DNA from: Gammaproteobacteria bacterium | Lineage (GTDB): Bacteria > Pseudomonadota > Gammaproteobacteria > SZUA-229 | Direction: 5' to 3' | Assembly: GCA_029879605.1 (NCBI GenBank) | Contig: JAOUQA010000151.1 | Location: 1-5,688, forward strand | Length of the DNA stretch: 5,688 nt | In this document: positions 1-5,478 of the stretch, piece after piece | Layout: every line of letters starts with the position of its first letter | Numbering within the stretch: the first letter of the stretch is position 1 | Notes under the pieces: model-generated | Databases searched by the model: none | Told to the model about the DNA's origin: nothing | Seen by the model: only the letters and a program-made list of their open reading frames with translations | Position numbers and translations under genes: made by a program

Positions 1-266
1 GACGCCTGCTCTAGAACCTTATCCATAGCCATCAGCAGGCGTGCAGTTAAATCCGTCAGATTCTGCCCTGCCTGCATAATATCCAGATCATAATTCGGCT
101 TGATATCAAAAATCGAAAGCACCTGATCCAACATTTCCCTATGCTGCGCCGTTGCCAAAACCTGGACCTCTGCCCACTCTTGATCTTTAAGCGCCAGGAT
201 CACAGGGGCCATCTTGATAGCTTCAGGGCGAGTACCAACAACACAAAGTATTTTTTTTATCTTCAT
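1..266 (-). CDS. wecB: UDP-N-acetylglucosamine 2-epimerase (non-hydrolysing), N-terminal part, cut by window edge
   Basis: This gene begins with ATG at 264-266 and runs off the left edge. Only the first 88 residues are visible, out of roughly 375 usual for the family. The protein interconverts UDP-GlcNAc and UDP-ManNAc in the cytoplasm, the entry step to ManNAc/ManNAcA-containing polysaccharides. The family hallmarks are clear: a beta strand leading into VGTRPEAIKMAPV (residues 10-22, with Arg13 and Lys18 in the UDP-binding region), TAQHREMLDQVL (39-50), and DLDIMQAGQNLTDLT (60-74). The start is the only sensible one, since the first beta strand follows directly. The Shine-Dalgarno signal upstream is weak. 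The gene follows wecE after 103 bp and has no convincing promoter of its own, so read-through from wecE is likely. The visible part is about 52% G+C in three sampled lines, higher than the gtrA/methyltransferase pair. The UDP-GlcNAc 2-epimerase family call is secure; whether it serves ECA or an O-antigen/capsule is open. Confidence 0.93.
   Translation of the reverse strand, partial: MKIKKILCVVGTRPEAIKMAPVILALKDQEWAEVQVLATAQHREMLDQVLSIFDIKPNYDLDIMQAGQNLTDLTARLLMAMDKVLEQA
251..258 (-). repeat. A8 homopolymer in codons 3-6 of wecB
   Basis: Eight consecutive A residues on the coding strand lie just inside the start of wecB and encode part of the Ile-Lys-Lys-Ile segment. Runs of this length can slip in replication or transcription and would shift the frame at the very beginning of the gene. 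The run may also simply reflect Lys/Ile codons in a beta strand preceded by basic residues. Confidence 0.6.
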
Positions 267-283
267 AAATTAGTTTCTATAAG

Positions 284-351
284 GCATCAGTTAGTAAATA
301 TCGCCTCAATTTATCTTTATTCAATACAACCGCACGCATCAACAAATATCG
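284..351. repeat. Imperfect direct repeat in the wecE-wecB gap
   Basis: Two copies of a split motif occur in the 103-bp gap. On the plus strand, gcatca followed by aaatatcg occurs at 284-303 (six-base spacer) and again at 336-351 (two-base spacer). The copies start 52 bp apart. This could be a pair of protein-binding half-sites or a chance match in AT-rich DNA. The rest of the gap (267-369) shows no terminator with a T-tract and no well-spaced promoter on the minus strand. Confidence 0.35.
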
Positions 352-369
352 TAAAAATATAAATGAGAG

Positions 370-1518
370 TTAACCTTGTTGTTGCACTGCTACTTTTAAA
401 ATATTAACGATCTTTTCTTGTTGCTGCTCGGTTAGACCAACCCATAGAGGTAAACGAATCAGACGTTCGGATTGATCATCAGTAACTTTAAGTGAGCCAT
501 GCACGCGACCATATCGTTGCCCACCTGGAGAAGAATGCAATGGCACGTAATGAAAGACAGGCCATATGTCATTACTCTTCATTTTATCCAGTACTGCCTG
601 ACGATCTATTCCAGAAGCAAGCAATAGATAGTACATGTGTGCATTGTGCCGGCAATTATCGGGAACAATCGGACGACGCAAGATGTTATTTAACTCCATA
701 TCCTCAAGTAAATCATGATAACGCCGCCAACTAGCCAAACGATTCTGTGTAATATCTTCAGCTTCTTCAAGTTGCGCCCAAAGAAAAGCCGCTATTAACT
801 CACCAGGCAGGAATGAAGAACCTATATCCTGCCACGTATATTTATCAACCTCACCCCGGAAAAATTGACTGCGATCGGTGCCTTTTTCACGGATAATTTC
901 CGCGCGCTCTGCCAGTGCAGGATCATTAATGAGCAGAGCTCCCCCTTCACCTGAAATAATATTCTTGGTCTCATGAAAACTATAACAGCCCATATGACCA
1001 ATAGAGCCAAGTGAGCGACCTTTGTAGGTCGACATGATCCCCTGTGCCGCATCCTCAATCACAAGCAGGTTATAACGCTGCGCAATATCCATAATTGCGT
1101 CCATTTCACAGGCGACCCCAGCGTAATGAACAGGCACAATAGCTTTTGTCCGGGGCGTGATTGCCGCCTCAATGAGTCGCTCGTCCAGATTCAATGTATC
1201 TTCACGGATATCAACAAATACCGGAACACCCCCACGCAAGACAAATGCATTAGCAGTTGAAACAAAGGTATATGAAGGCATAATCACCTCATCACCTGGC
1301 TGAATATCAGCAAGTATTGCGGCCATTTCTAATGCAGCAGTACACGAATGAGTTAGTAGGGCCTTATTACATCCAGTACGCTTCTCCAGCCACTCATGGC
1401 AGCGTTTTGTAAATGGCCCATCACCCGCTAAACGACCATTAAAATGCGCTTCGGCAATATAGTAAAGCTCTTTCCCCGTCATGTGTGGCCAGTTAAATGG
1501 AACTATATTGTCTTTCAT
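370..1518 (-). CDS. wecE: dTDP-4-amino-4,6-dideoxygalactose transaminase (PLP-dependent, DegT/DnrJ/EryC1/StrS family)
   Basis: This 382-residue protein is full length for the sugar aminotransferase family. WecE transfers the amino group of glutamate to dTDP-4-keto-6-deoxy-D-glucose, giving dTDP-4-amino-4,6-dideoxy-D-galactose (dTDP-Fuc4N), a cytoplasmic precursor of ECA and some O-antigens. Visible motifs are GDGPFTKRCHEWLE (32-45), the cofactor-phosphate and substrate region LLTHSCTAALEMA (54-66), PGDEVIMPSYTFVSTANAF (74-92), EDAAQG (155-160, Asp156 expected to contact the PLP pyridine nitrogen), SFHETKN (180-186, Lys185 as the PLP Schiff-base lysine), and REKGTDRSQFFRG (210-222). These strings match WecE/RffA closely rather than other StrS-family branches such as ArnB or PglE. 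The start is supported by AAAGGTG five bases upstream. The gene lies 14 bp after a methyltransferase gene and is probably in the same transcript. The usual partner acetyltransferase WecD is not in the window. Confidence 0.93.
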   Translation of the reverse strand: MKDNIVPFNWPHMTGKELYYIAEAHFNGRLAGDGPFTKRCHEWLEKRTGCNKALLTHSCTAALEMAAILADIQPGDEVIMPSYTFVSTANAFVLRGGVPVFVDIREDTLNLDERLIEAAITPRTKAIVPVHYAGVACEMDAIMDIAQRYNLLVIEDAAQGIMSTYKGRSLGSIGHMGCYSFHETKNIISGEGGALLINDPALAERAEIIREKGTDRSQFFRGEVDKYTWQDIGSSFLPGELIAAFLWAQLEEAEDITQNRLASWRRYHDLLEDMELNNILRRPIVPDNCRHNAHMYYLLLASGIDRQAVLDKMKSNDIWPVFHYVPLHSSPGGQRYGRVHGSLKVTDDQSERLIRLPLWVGLTEQQQEKIVNILKVAVQQQG

Positions 1519-1523
1519 AACAA

Positions 1524-1530
1524 CACCTTT
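1524..1530 (-). promoter_or_regulatory. Ribosome binding site of wecE
   Basis: AAAGGTG lies on the coding strand five bases before the wecE ATG, in the 14-bp gap after the methyltransferase stop. It is one of the clearest Shine-Dalgarno sequences in the window and supports the ATG at 1516-1518, with strong independent initiation of wecE. Confidence 0.7.
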
Positions 1531-1532
1531 AT

Positions 1533-2405
1533 TTAAAGTTTTCTGGCGACAACCAATCTTGAGCCACCAACAGGAAAATTCATTCCTTTTTTAATTAATA
1601 TTTGTTCAGCCATGAGCGTTCGGAAAAATAAAGCATTTAGCCAGGGAGATATTTTTAGCTCTGCAGAAGCATCAAATTTTTCATGGTCTATTTTTTTCTG
1701 AAATAATCTAGATACCATCATAGCTGGTAAAAGAGATGTAACAAATGACGTGGAGCGAACAATCTGAAACCCTGCATTCTGGATTTTTTTATGAAGATCA
1801 ACAGCTGAATAACGGCGAAAATGACAGGCATATTCGTCAGCAGCACTCCAAAGCCATTGATGCTGAGGCACAGTAACCAGCATTATACCGTTGGGTTTTA
1901 GCGCAACATGCACTTGCTCCATTACACATTCGTCTTCTTCAATATGCTCCAATACATCAAATGCTCCAATTGCATCAAATTCTTCATAAAAGGGAATATT
2001 TCTTGCGTCCATTTGCATAAAGTCTACAGATGGCATCCGTTCAACTGAAAATTCAAGTCCAGCAGTAAAAATTTCACTGCCATGCAATACGGCCTGCGGG
2101 AATGCTTTATTTATACCCGATAAAACGAAACCAGTACCACAGCCAATCTCAAGAAATGATTTTAAATTTGGGCAATATTTTTTAAGCGCCCATATAATTA
2201 ATTGATTGCGAGAACGAAACCAAAAATTCGTCGCCTCTAATTTGGCAAGATCTGAAAAATAGTGAGCTTTAAAACCGCCACCGCCATCGCTATATTCTGG
2301 AGCATAAGCACATAACCCATCAACTAATGATGGAGCAGCTCCACATGCAGGACAACTCACCGATGAAGAATCAAAATAATTCTTACATGAAAGACAACGT
2401 TTCAT
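1533..2405 (-). CDS. SAM-dependent class I methyltransferase with N-terminal zinc-ribbon-like motif
   Basis: This 290-residue protein has two parts. Residues 4-21 hold two CxxC pairs (Cys4, Cys7, Cys18, Cys21), a likely structural zinc knuckle. From about residue 80 comes a class I methyltransferase fold: motif I FLEIGCGTGF (84-93), an acidic residue after the second strand (Glu111), the motif II-III region QMDARNIPF (131-139), and FDAIGAFDVLEHIEEDE (143-159) followed by LKPNGIMLVTVPQ (169-181), as in the Methyltransf_11/23 group. The C-terminal part has LWS..DEY..HFRRYS (185-200), hydrophobic stretches near 220-235 and 256-270, and ends PVGGSRLVVARK (278-289). This layout is known from methyltransferases in polysaccharide and polyprenol-sugar loci, but the substrate is not known. 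Its ATG overlaps the gtrA stop by one base (TAATG), so it is translationally coupled to gtrA, and it is followed closely by wecE. Sampled lines are 30-45% G+C, lower than wecB. Sugar or lipid-linked-sugar methylation is an inference. Confidence 0.85.
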   Translation of the reverse strand: MKRCLSCKNYFDSSSVSCPACGAAPSLVDGLCAYAPEYSDGGGGFKAHYFSDLAKLEATNFWFRSRNQLIIWALKKYCPNLKSFLEIGCGTGFVLSGINKAFPQAVLHGSEIFTAGLEFSVERMPSVDFMQMDARNIPFYEEFDAIGAFDVLEHIEEDECVMEQVHVALKPNGIMLVTVPQHQWLWSAADEYACHFRRYSAVDLHKKIQNAGFQIVRSTSFVTSLLPAMMVSRLFQKKIDHEKFDASAELKISPWLNALFFRTLMAEQILIKKGMNFPVGGSRLVVARKL

Positions 2406-2833
2406 TAACTGGACCTGCTTGGCAATTTAATCTCTTTAAAAACATAATACTTAAATGTAATAAAAAGGTAAAAAGCCACAATAAATATTGCTGCGGCCTG
2501 GACCCATTGGTGGGGATAGCCAAGCTTGTCGACCATTATGATAAGAAGTATAAGATTTAAAACATATCCAAAACAATGCGCAATGATATATCGAATTCCA
2601 GAACCCAACAAACTTCCTTTATGCACAAAGGTCAACTTACGGTTACCAATAAAGCCTAATGCCGCTCCCACCACATACAATATACTCATTGTTGTCTTTG
2701 GAGTGCCACCAAAATAAGTAACCAACAAATAAACCATATAACCTGCGAAATTCGTTGCAACTCCAACAACGCCATATCGAAACAACTGTACAGCAGACTT
2801 TCGATTCGTAATATCGAAAAAAAAACTTTTCAT
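2405..2833 (-). CDS. GtrA family membrane protein (putative polyprenol-phosphate-linked sugar flippase)
   Basis: This small integral membrane protein of 142 residues has a typical length for GtrA (about 120-150). There are four predicted membrane segments, roughly 17-41, 49-66, 81-101 and 111-131. Family signatures are LFRYGVVGV..N (17-28), GFIGNRKLTF (60-69) and FIVAFYLFITFKYYVF (117-132). GtrA proteins of serotype-converting phages are thought to flip undecaprenyl-phosphate-glucose across the inner membrane, with GtrB charging the lipid and a Gtr glucosyltransferase using it. No GtrB or Gtr partner is in this window, so the cargo is unknown. It is coupled through TAATG to the downstream methyltransferase. 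The ATG at 2831-2833 is the only start below an in-frame amber codon at 2837-2839 and has a poor ribosome site, whereas a better site precedes an ATG seven codons upstream in the same frame (see the short frame at 2837-2854). A T9 run sits in codons 3-6. Confidence 0.9.
   Translation of the reverse strand: MKSFFFDITNRKSAVQLFRYGVVGVATNFAGYMVYLLVTYFGGTPKTTMSILYVVGAALGFIGNRKLTFVHKGSLLGSGIRYIIAHCFGYVLNLILLIIMVDKLGYPHQWVQAAAIFIVAFYLFITFKYYVFKEIKLPSRSS
2817..2825 (-). repeat. T9 homopolymer in codons 3-6 of gtrA
   Basis: Nine consecutive T residues lie on the coding strand, spanning the end of the Ser codon and the Phe-Phe-Phe codons just after the gtrA start. A one-base change in length would put gtrA out of frame near its N-terminus and remove the coupling to the methyltransferase. 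Such runs are a known basis for phase variation in surface-polysaccharide genes, but no switching can be shown from one sequence. Confidence 0.7.
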
Positions 2834-2836
2834 AAT

Positions 2837-2854
2837 CTAAAACAACTCAAACAT
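2837..2854 (-). promoter_or_regulatory. Five-codon open frame with ribosome site, in frame upstream of gtrA and closed by an amber codon
   Basis: An ATG at 2852-2854 opens the peptide MFELF and ends at TAG (2837-2839). One Ile codon later comes the gtrA ATG in the same frame. The short frame is preceded by AGGTGAG (coding strand of 2862-2868) seven bases before its ATG, a better ribosome site than anything directly before the gtrA ATG. It is either a leader peptide from which ribosomes reinitiate on gtrA, or an older gtrA start now broken by a nonsense change. Both readings are inference; the sequence facts are directly visible. Confidence 0.5.
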
Positions 2855-2887
2855 AAATATACTCACCTGACGCCTATACTTTGCATC

Positions 2888-2917
2888 ATTGTAATTTTGC
2901 AAAAGATTGTCTAACAA
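2888..2917 (-). promoter_or_regulatory. Candidate sigma-70-type promoter for gtrA, methyltransferase and wecE
   Basis: On the minus strand, TTGTTA (2912-2917, four of six consensus bases) and TACAAT (2888-2893, five of six) are separated by 18 bp. Transcription would begin near 2881, leaving a leader of about 48 nt that still contains AGGTGAG and the short frame. An alternative pair, TTGCAA (2897-2902) and TATAGG (2873-2878), also has an 18-bp spacer but would start transcription inside the ribosome site, so it is less likely. It is judged by eye only. Confidence 0.45.
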
Positions 2918-2935
2918 CTCTATCATTGAGAAAGT

Positions 2936-2950
2936 CAGACAACTTGTCTG
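2936..2950 (-). terminator. Inverted repeat downstream of the metallophosphoesterase gene; weak terminator candidate
   Basis: The 15-base sequence CAGACAAGTTGTCTG on the minus strand is a near-perfect palindrome that can form a 5-6 bp stem with a 3-5 base loop, about 39 nt after the phosphoesterase stop. It is followed by ACTTTCTC rather than a solid T run, so it would be a weak intrinsic terminator at best. A second AGACAA (2907-2912), followed by TCTTTT, can pair instead with the TTGTCT arm, so two exclusive hairpins are possible. It might equally be a dyad operator, since it lies about 19 bp upstream of the candidate -35 element. Confidence 0.35.
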
Positions 2951-2988
2951 TTGATATAGCATTACAATGGTATTAATAATATAAACCT

Positions 2989-3678
2989 TCAAGACCTCCT
3001 ATCCAGTGTATCTATTTTTCCACCAATCCTTGATCCTATGGCAAGGTTCTCATAGAAATATTCATCAAACCCGGCGACTTTCATTTCTTTTTGCACCAAC
3101 TTAAAGTCATATGCAATACGATAAAGTGAAAATCTCATCTTATCCCAAATTGCAAAAGAAGCTCTCGGGTCACCATCTCTTGGCTGGCCGACAGAACCTG
3201 GATTACAGTATGTTTTACCAGCGCCTGACCATATACAGGGCACATGTGTATGGCCAGATAAAAAAAACTCACCAGAAAACTTTGAAAAATATTCAACGGA
3301 AGGCACAACATACTCCTCAAGCGGGTCATTCCAGCCACCATGCACAATATTCAGATTATCAAGCCGTGCTTGCGGGCTCAAAGATGCAAGCCAATCAAGA
3401 TTTTCACTAGTAATAATTCCACGTTGGTATTCCAAACAATCATTTGCGCTGTTTGATCGCGCACAAGAATTACCGGTGACCAGATACCAGTCATGATTAC
3501 CCATAAGCGAAAAAATATTTCTTGCCTGTAATGTTTCGCAGCATTCATTTATTTGACAATAATAGCCGCCTATGTCCCCAAGACATATGACTTTATCCAC
3601 ACCAACACGTTCTATTTCATCAAGAACCGCTGTCAGTGCTACATGATTACCATGAATGTCAGAAATGATCGCGATCAT
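2989..3678 (-). CDS. Metallophosphoesterase (calcineurin-like, Metallophos_2/YfcE-related)
   Basis: This 229-residue protein, numbered from the ATG at 3676-3678, is a predicted cytoplasmic dinuclear-metal phosphoesterase. All usual metal ligands are present: Asp7 and His9 in SDIHGN, Asp35 in LGDIGG, Asn61 and His62 in MGNHDW, His113 in IVHGG, and His143/His145 in SGHTH. NPGSVGQPRDGDPRAS (159-174) is the characteristic C-terminal string of the Metallophos_2 group (PF12850). The protein is longer than YfcE (about 185 residues), with a C-terminal tail after about residue 190. The substrate is not predictable: relatives hydrolyse phosphodiesters, nucleotides or phosphoproteins. The gene overlaps the ATP-grasp gene by 20 nt, suggesting coupling. 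A TTG at 3682-3684 is an alternative start, five bases after AGAGGA (3690-3695). I prefer the ATG, eleven bases after it, because relatives start right at the first beta strand. It is the last gene before the 155-bp gap. Confidence 0.88.
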   Translation of the reverse strand: MIAIISDIHGNHVALTAVLDEIERVGVDKVICLGDIGGYYCQINECCETLQARNIFSLMGNHDWYLVTGNSCARSNSANDCLEYQRGIITSENLDWLASLSPQARLDNLNIVHGGWNDPLEEYVVPSVEYFSKFSGEFFLSGHTHVPCIWSGAGKTYCNPGSVGQPRDGDPRASFAIWDKMRFSLYRIAYDFKLVQKEMKVAGFDEYFYENLAIGSRIGGKIDTLDRRS

Positions 3679-4633
3679 AAACAATATAATCCTCTATATA
3701 ACGAGCCGCAAATCCGCCTCTTACTTCTGGTTGAGTTATCACCTTACCGTCAAGATAATAATCCAGACACATTTCCGCTTCATTATATCCAAATGCTGTT
3801 CTCAGAGAAGTTGAACTAGAGATACGTGGATTTATTTCAAGAAGTTTCCAGCAATCGCCGTGCTTACGAAACTGCAAATTGGTGGGGCCAATGGGTTTAA
3901 AGTGGGCACAAAGCGTTGAGACAACCTCATATAGCTGCTCATCATGCCTGACCCAGGCTTTTACAGTTGAACCATCAGCGGCCAATCTGCGCTTGAAAAC
4001 AATAAAAGCATTTACCGTACCAAGCCCATTACCAAAAACTCCAACCGTATACTCTTCCTCATCGCAACCTATAATTGGCTGCGCCATTAGGTCATGCCCT
4101 AGTTTTTCAGCGGACAACATAAAATCCATTTCATCATGCACCCGAATCATCCCCTTGGATGCATAACCATGCCTTGGCTTTAATATAAATGGAAGCTTCA
4201 ATTTTTTCGATAGCGTATGAAAATCACCTTCCAGGTATGAATCTATTCTGGCATCACTATTAATGCTTGCTAACTCCTGATGCATTAGCCACTTATCACG
4301 AGTTAGATTAATAAGACGATGTTCGTTAAGCACAACACTCACCGAACTCTCACTAAATATATCTCGATGGTCTGAAAAAAAATGCAAATCCTGTTCTATA
4401 CCAGGAATCACCAGGTCAACATTATTCTCAGCAATCGTCTTTTCAAGCCATGCCAAATAACCATCACTCGAAGTAAGCGGTGCGACGAAAAAGCGATCAG
4501 ACCACGCCTGACCAACAGCATCCGGGTAAATATCTGTTCCGATCAGGCGAATATCTCTATCTAATTTATGAAACGACCGAAGTACGCCATAACCGATAAT
4601 CGCGCCTACGCCTGTCACCATTACGGTTATCAT
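3659..4633 (-). CDS. ATP-grasp ligase, carbamoyl-phosphate-synthase-like / PylC-like
   Basis: This 324-residue cytoplasmic protein begins with a Rossmann-like preATP-grasp domain, VMVTGVGAIIGYGVLRSF (4-21), with GTDIYPDA (32-39) and a VIPGIEQDL segment (75-83). The ATP-grasp domain follows from about residue 110: LTRDKW (110-115, Lys114), FILKPRHGYASKG (149-161, Lys152 and a glycine-rich loop), DEEEYTVGVF (191-200), and PTNLQF then LEINPRISSS (265-274), where Glu267 and Asn269 are the expected magnesium ligands. These enzymes activate a carboxylate as an acyl phosphate and join it to an amine or similar nucleophile. In polysaccharide loci a natural inference is an amide-linked amino acid or acyl group on an amino sugar or uronic acid. 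Its ATG overlaps the SDR stop as ATGA, and GAGAG nearby could help initiation. The next gene starts inside its end. The fold is secure but the substrate is unknown. Confidence 0.87.
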   Translation of the reverse strand: MITVMVTGVGAIIGYGVLRSFHKLDRDIRLIGTDIYPDAVGQAWSDRFFVAPLTSSDGYLAWLEKTIAENNVDLVIPGIEQDLHFFSDHRDIFSESSVSVVLNEHRLINLTRDKWLMHQELASINSDARIDSYLEGDFHTLSKKLKLPFILKPRHGYASKGMIRVHDEMDFMLSAEKLGHDLMAQPIIGCDEEEYTVGVFGNGLGTVNAFIVFKRRLAADGSTVKAWVRHDEQLYEVVSTLCAHFKPIGPTNLQFRKHGDCWKLLEINPRISSSTSLRTAFGYNEAEMCLDYYLDGKVITQPEVRGGFAARYIEDYIVYDRDHF

Positions 4634-5478
4634 ATCAGCTCTCGCATATTTCGTATTTGATGTATGCCGTCAGACAAACTGGTGCTCGGCTCATAACCTA
4701 TCTTTTGATAAAGATCACTGCCAGGTACCGCAGACAGATCAACTATATCCGGTTTATCCGCCAAAAAACGAACGCTTCCTCTGTGATTAAATACTTTATA
4801 AGCCGTGTCAGCAACCTCAGTAAGTTTTACTGATCTAGGCGAGGGACAATTAAAGACTCCTGTGATCCCCTTCTGAATACACCTGACAATTACCTCTGAA
4901 AAATCATCTAGATAAATATAATTGCGCAAGGCATCATTACTTCCATAAAAAACAATCTCATCACCATTCTGAGCCTTGTCAATTATTAAATAAAAAAGAC
5001 CTTGGTGCCTTTTAAGTCGACTCTCTGCATCATATAATTGCGTAGGTCGCAATATTGTCAAAGGCAATCCATGATTGCCGCAGTATAGCTGTGCAAGCTC
5101 ATCAGCATGACGCTTGGATAAAGAATAAATATTATAATAAGGATCGCCCGGCAAATAGTTTGCAAATGACGAGGATATGATCACTATTTGACCAGCTCCA
5201 AGTTTTCTGGCCAATCGGCATATATTTAACGTGCCAATAGCATTCACCAATTCAGCTCGACAATAATCTTCTTCCTCATGCCCACCAAAATCAGCTATCG
5301 CATGTATAACAACATCAAAGTGCAAATTAGCAGGCAATTCTACATCTACGGAGCCCATATCCAGGTAGTAGTCCGCATCACGCCTACCCGCAAAGAAAAC
5401 CTTATGACTCTTCTCAAGTAGCCGACCCACAGAACGACCCACTGCAGATGTACTACCCACAATAAGTACAGTTTTCAT
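4630..5478 (-). CDS. NAD(P)-dependent epimerase/dehydratase (extended SDR), sugar-nucleotide modifying
   Basis: This 282-residue protein is a little shorter than most extended SDR sugar-nucleotide enzymes (about 300-340). The N-terminal Rossmann fold starts MKTVLIVGSTSAVG, where the usual GxxGxxG reads G8-xx-S11-xx-G14, so the middle glycine is replaced by serine. DVVIHAIAD (55-63) corresponds to the VIHLAA strand, Asn79 lies in VNAIGTLN, and the catalytic set is Ser102-104 with Tyr118 and Lys122 (YSLSK). LRPTQLYD (143-150), RNYIYLDDFSEVIV (185-198) and GVFNCPSP (207-214) are the usual substrate-side elements. The enzyme probably oxidises, epimerises, reduces or dehydrates a nucleoside-diphosphate sugar, but the reaction cannot be told. 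Both ends overlap neighbours by four bases (ATGA), coupling it to the methyltransferase before it and the ATP-grasp gene after it. The start is fixed by that overlap and by the immediate beta strand. Confidence 0.9.
   Translation of the reverse strand: MKTVLIVGSTSAVGRSVGRLLEKSHKVFFAGRRDADYYLDMGSVDVELPANLHFDVVIHAIADFGGHEEEDYCRAELVNAIGTLNICRLARKLGAGQIVIISSSFANYLPGDPYYNIYSLSKRHADELAQLYCGNHGLPLTILRPTQLYDAESRLKRHQGLFYLIIDKAQNGDEIVFYGSNDALRNYIYLDDFSEVIVRCIQKGITGVFNCPSPRSVKLTEVADTAYKVFNHRGSVRFLADKPDIVDLSAVPGSDLYQKIGYEPSTSLSDGIHQIRNMRELI

Noticed and set aside
141..362. Plus-strand open frame of 73 codons across the wecB start and the wecE-wecB gap
   Set aside because: It lies antisense to wecB, has no ribosome site or recognisable protein motif, and the wecB frame carries unmistakable family motifs.
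267..369. A dedicated promoter for wecB
   Set aside because: Elements such as GATAAA lack a -35 at proper distance on the minus strand, so nothing beyond AT-rich background can be supported.
822..1058. Second minus-strand open frame inside wecE
   Set aside because: It lies wholly within the motif-rich wecE frame, and its translation shows no family pattern. It is a shadow frame.
1..1518. A canonical enterobacterial common antigen cluster
   Set aside because: wecC, rffG/rffH, wecD and wzxE are not beside wecB and wecE in the visible part, and gtrA and methyltransferase genes intervene upstream. The two genes may serve an O-antigen instead.
3111..3410. Plus-strand open frame of 99 codons
   Set aside because: It is antisense to the phosphoesterase region that encodes the GHTH and NPGSVGQPRDGDPR motifs, and it shows no independent support.
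3682..3684. TTG start for the metallophosphoesterase
   Set aside because: It is possible, being five bases after AGAGGA, but ATG 3678 matches the usual N-terminus directly at the first beta strand. It is kept as an alternative only.
3879..4166. Plus-strand open frame of 95 codons
   Set aside because: It is antisense to the ATP-grasp core motifs, and its Ser/Pro-rich translation is typical of a shadow frame.
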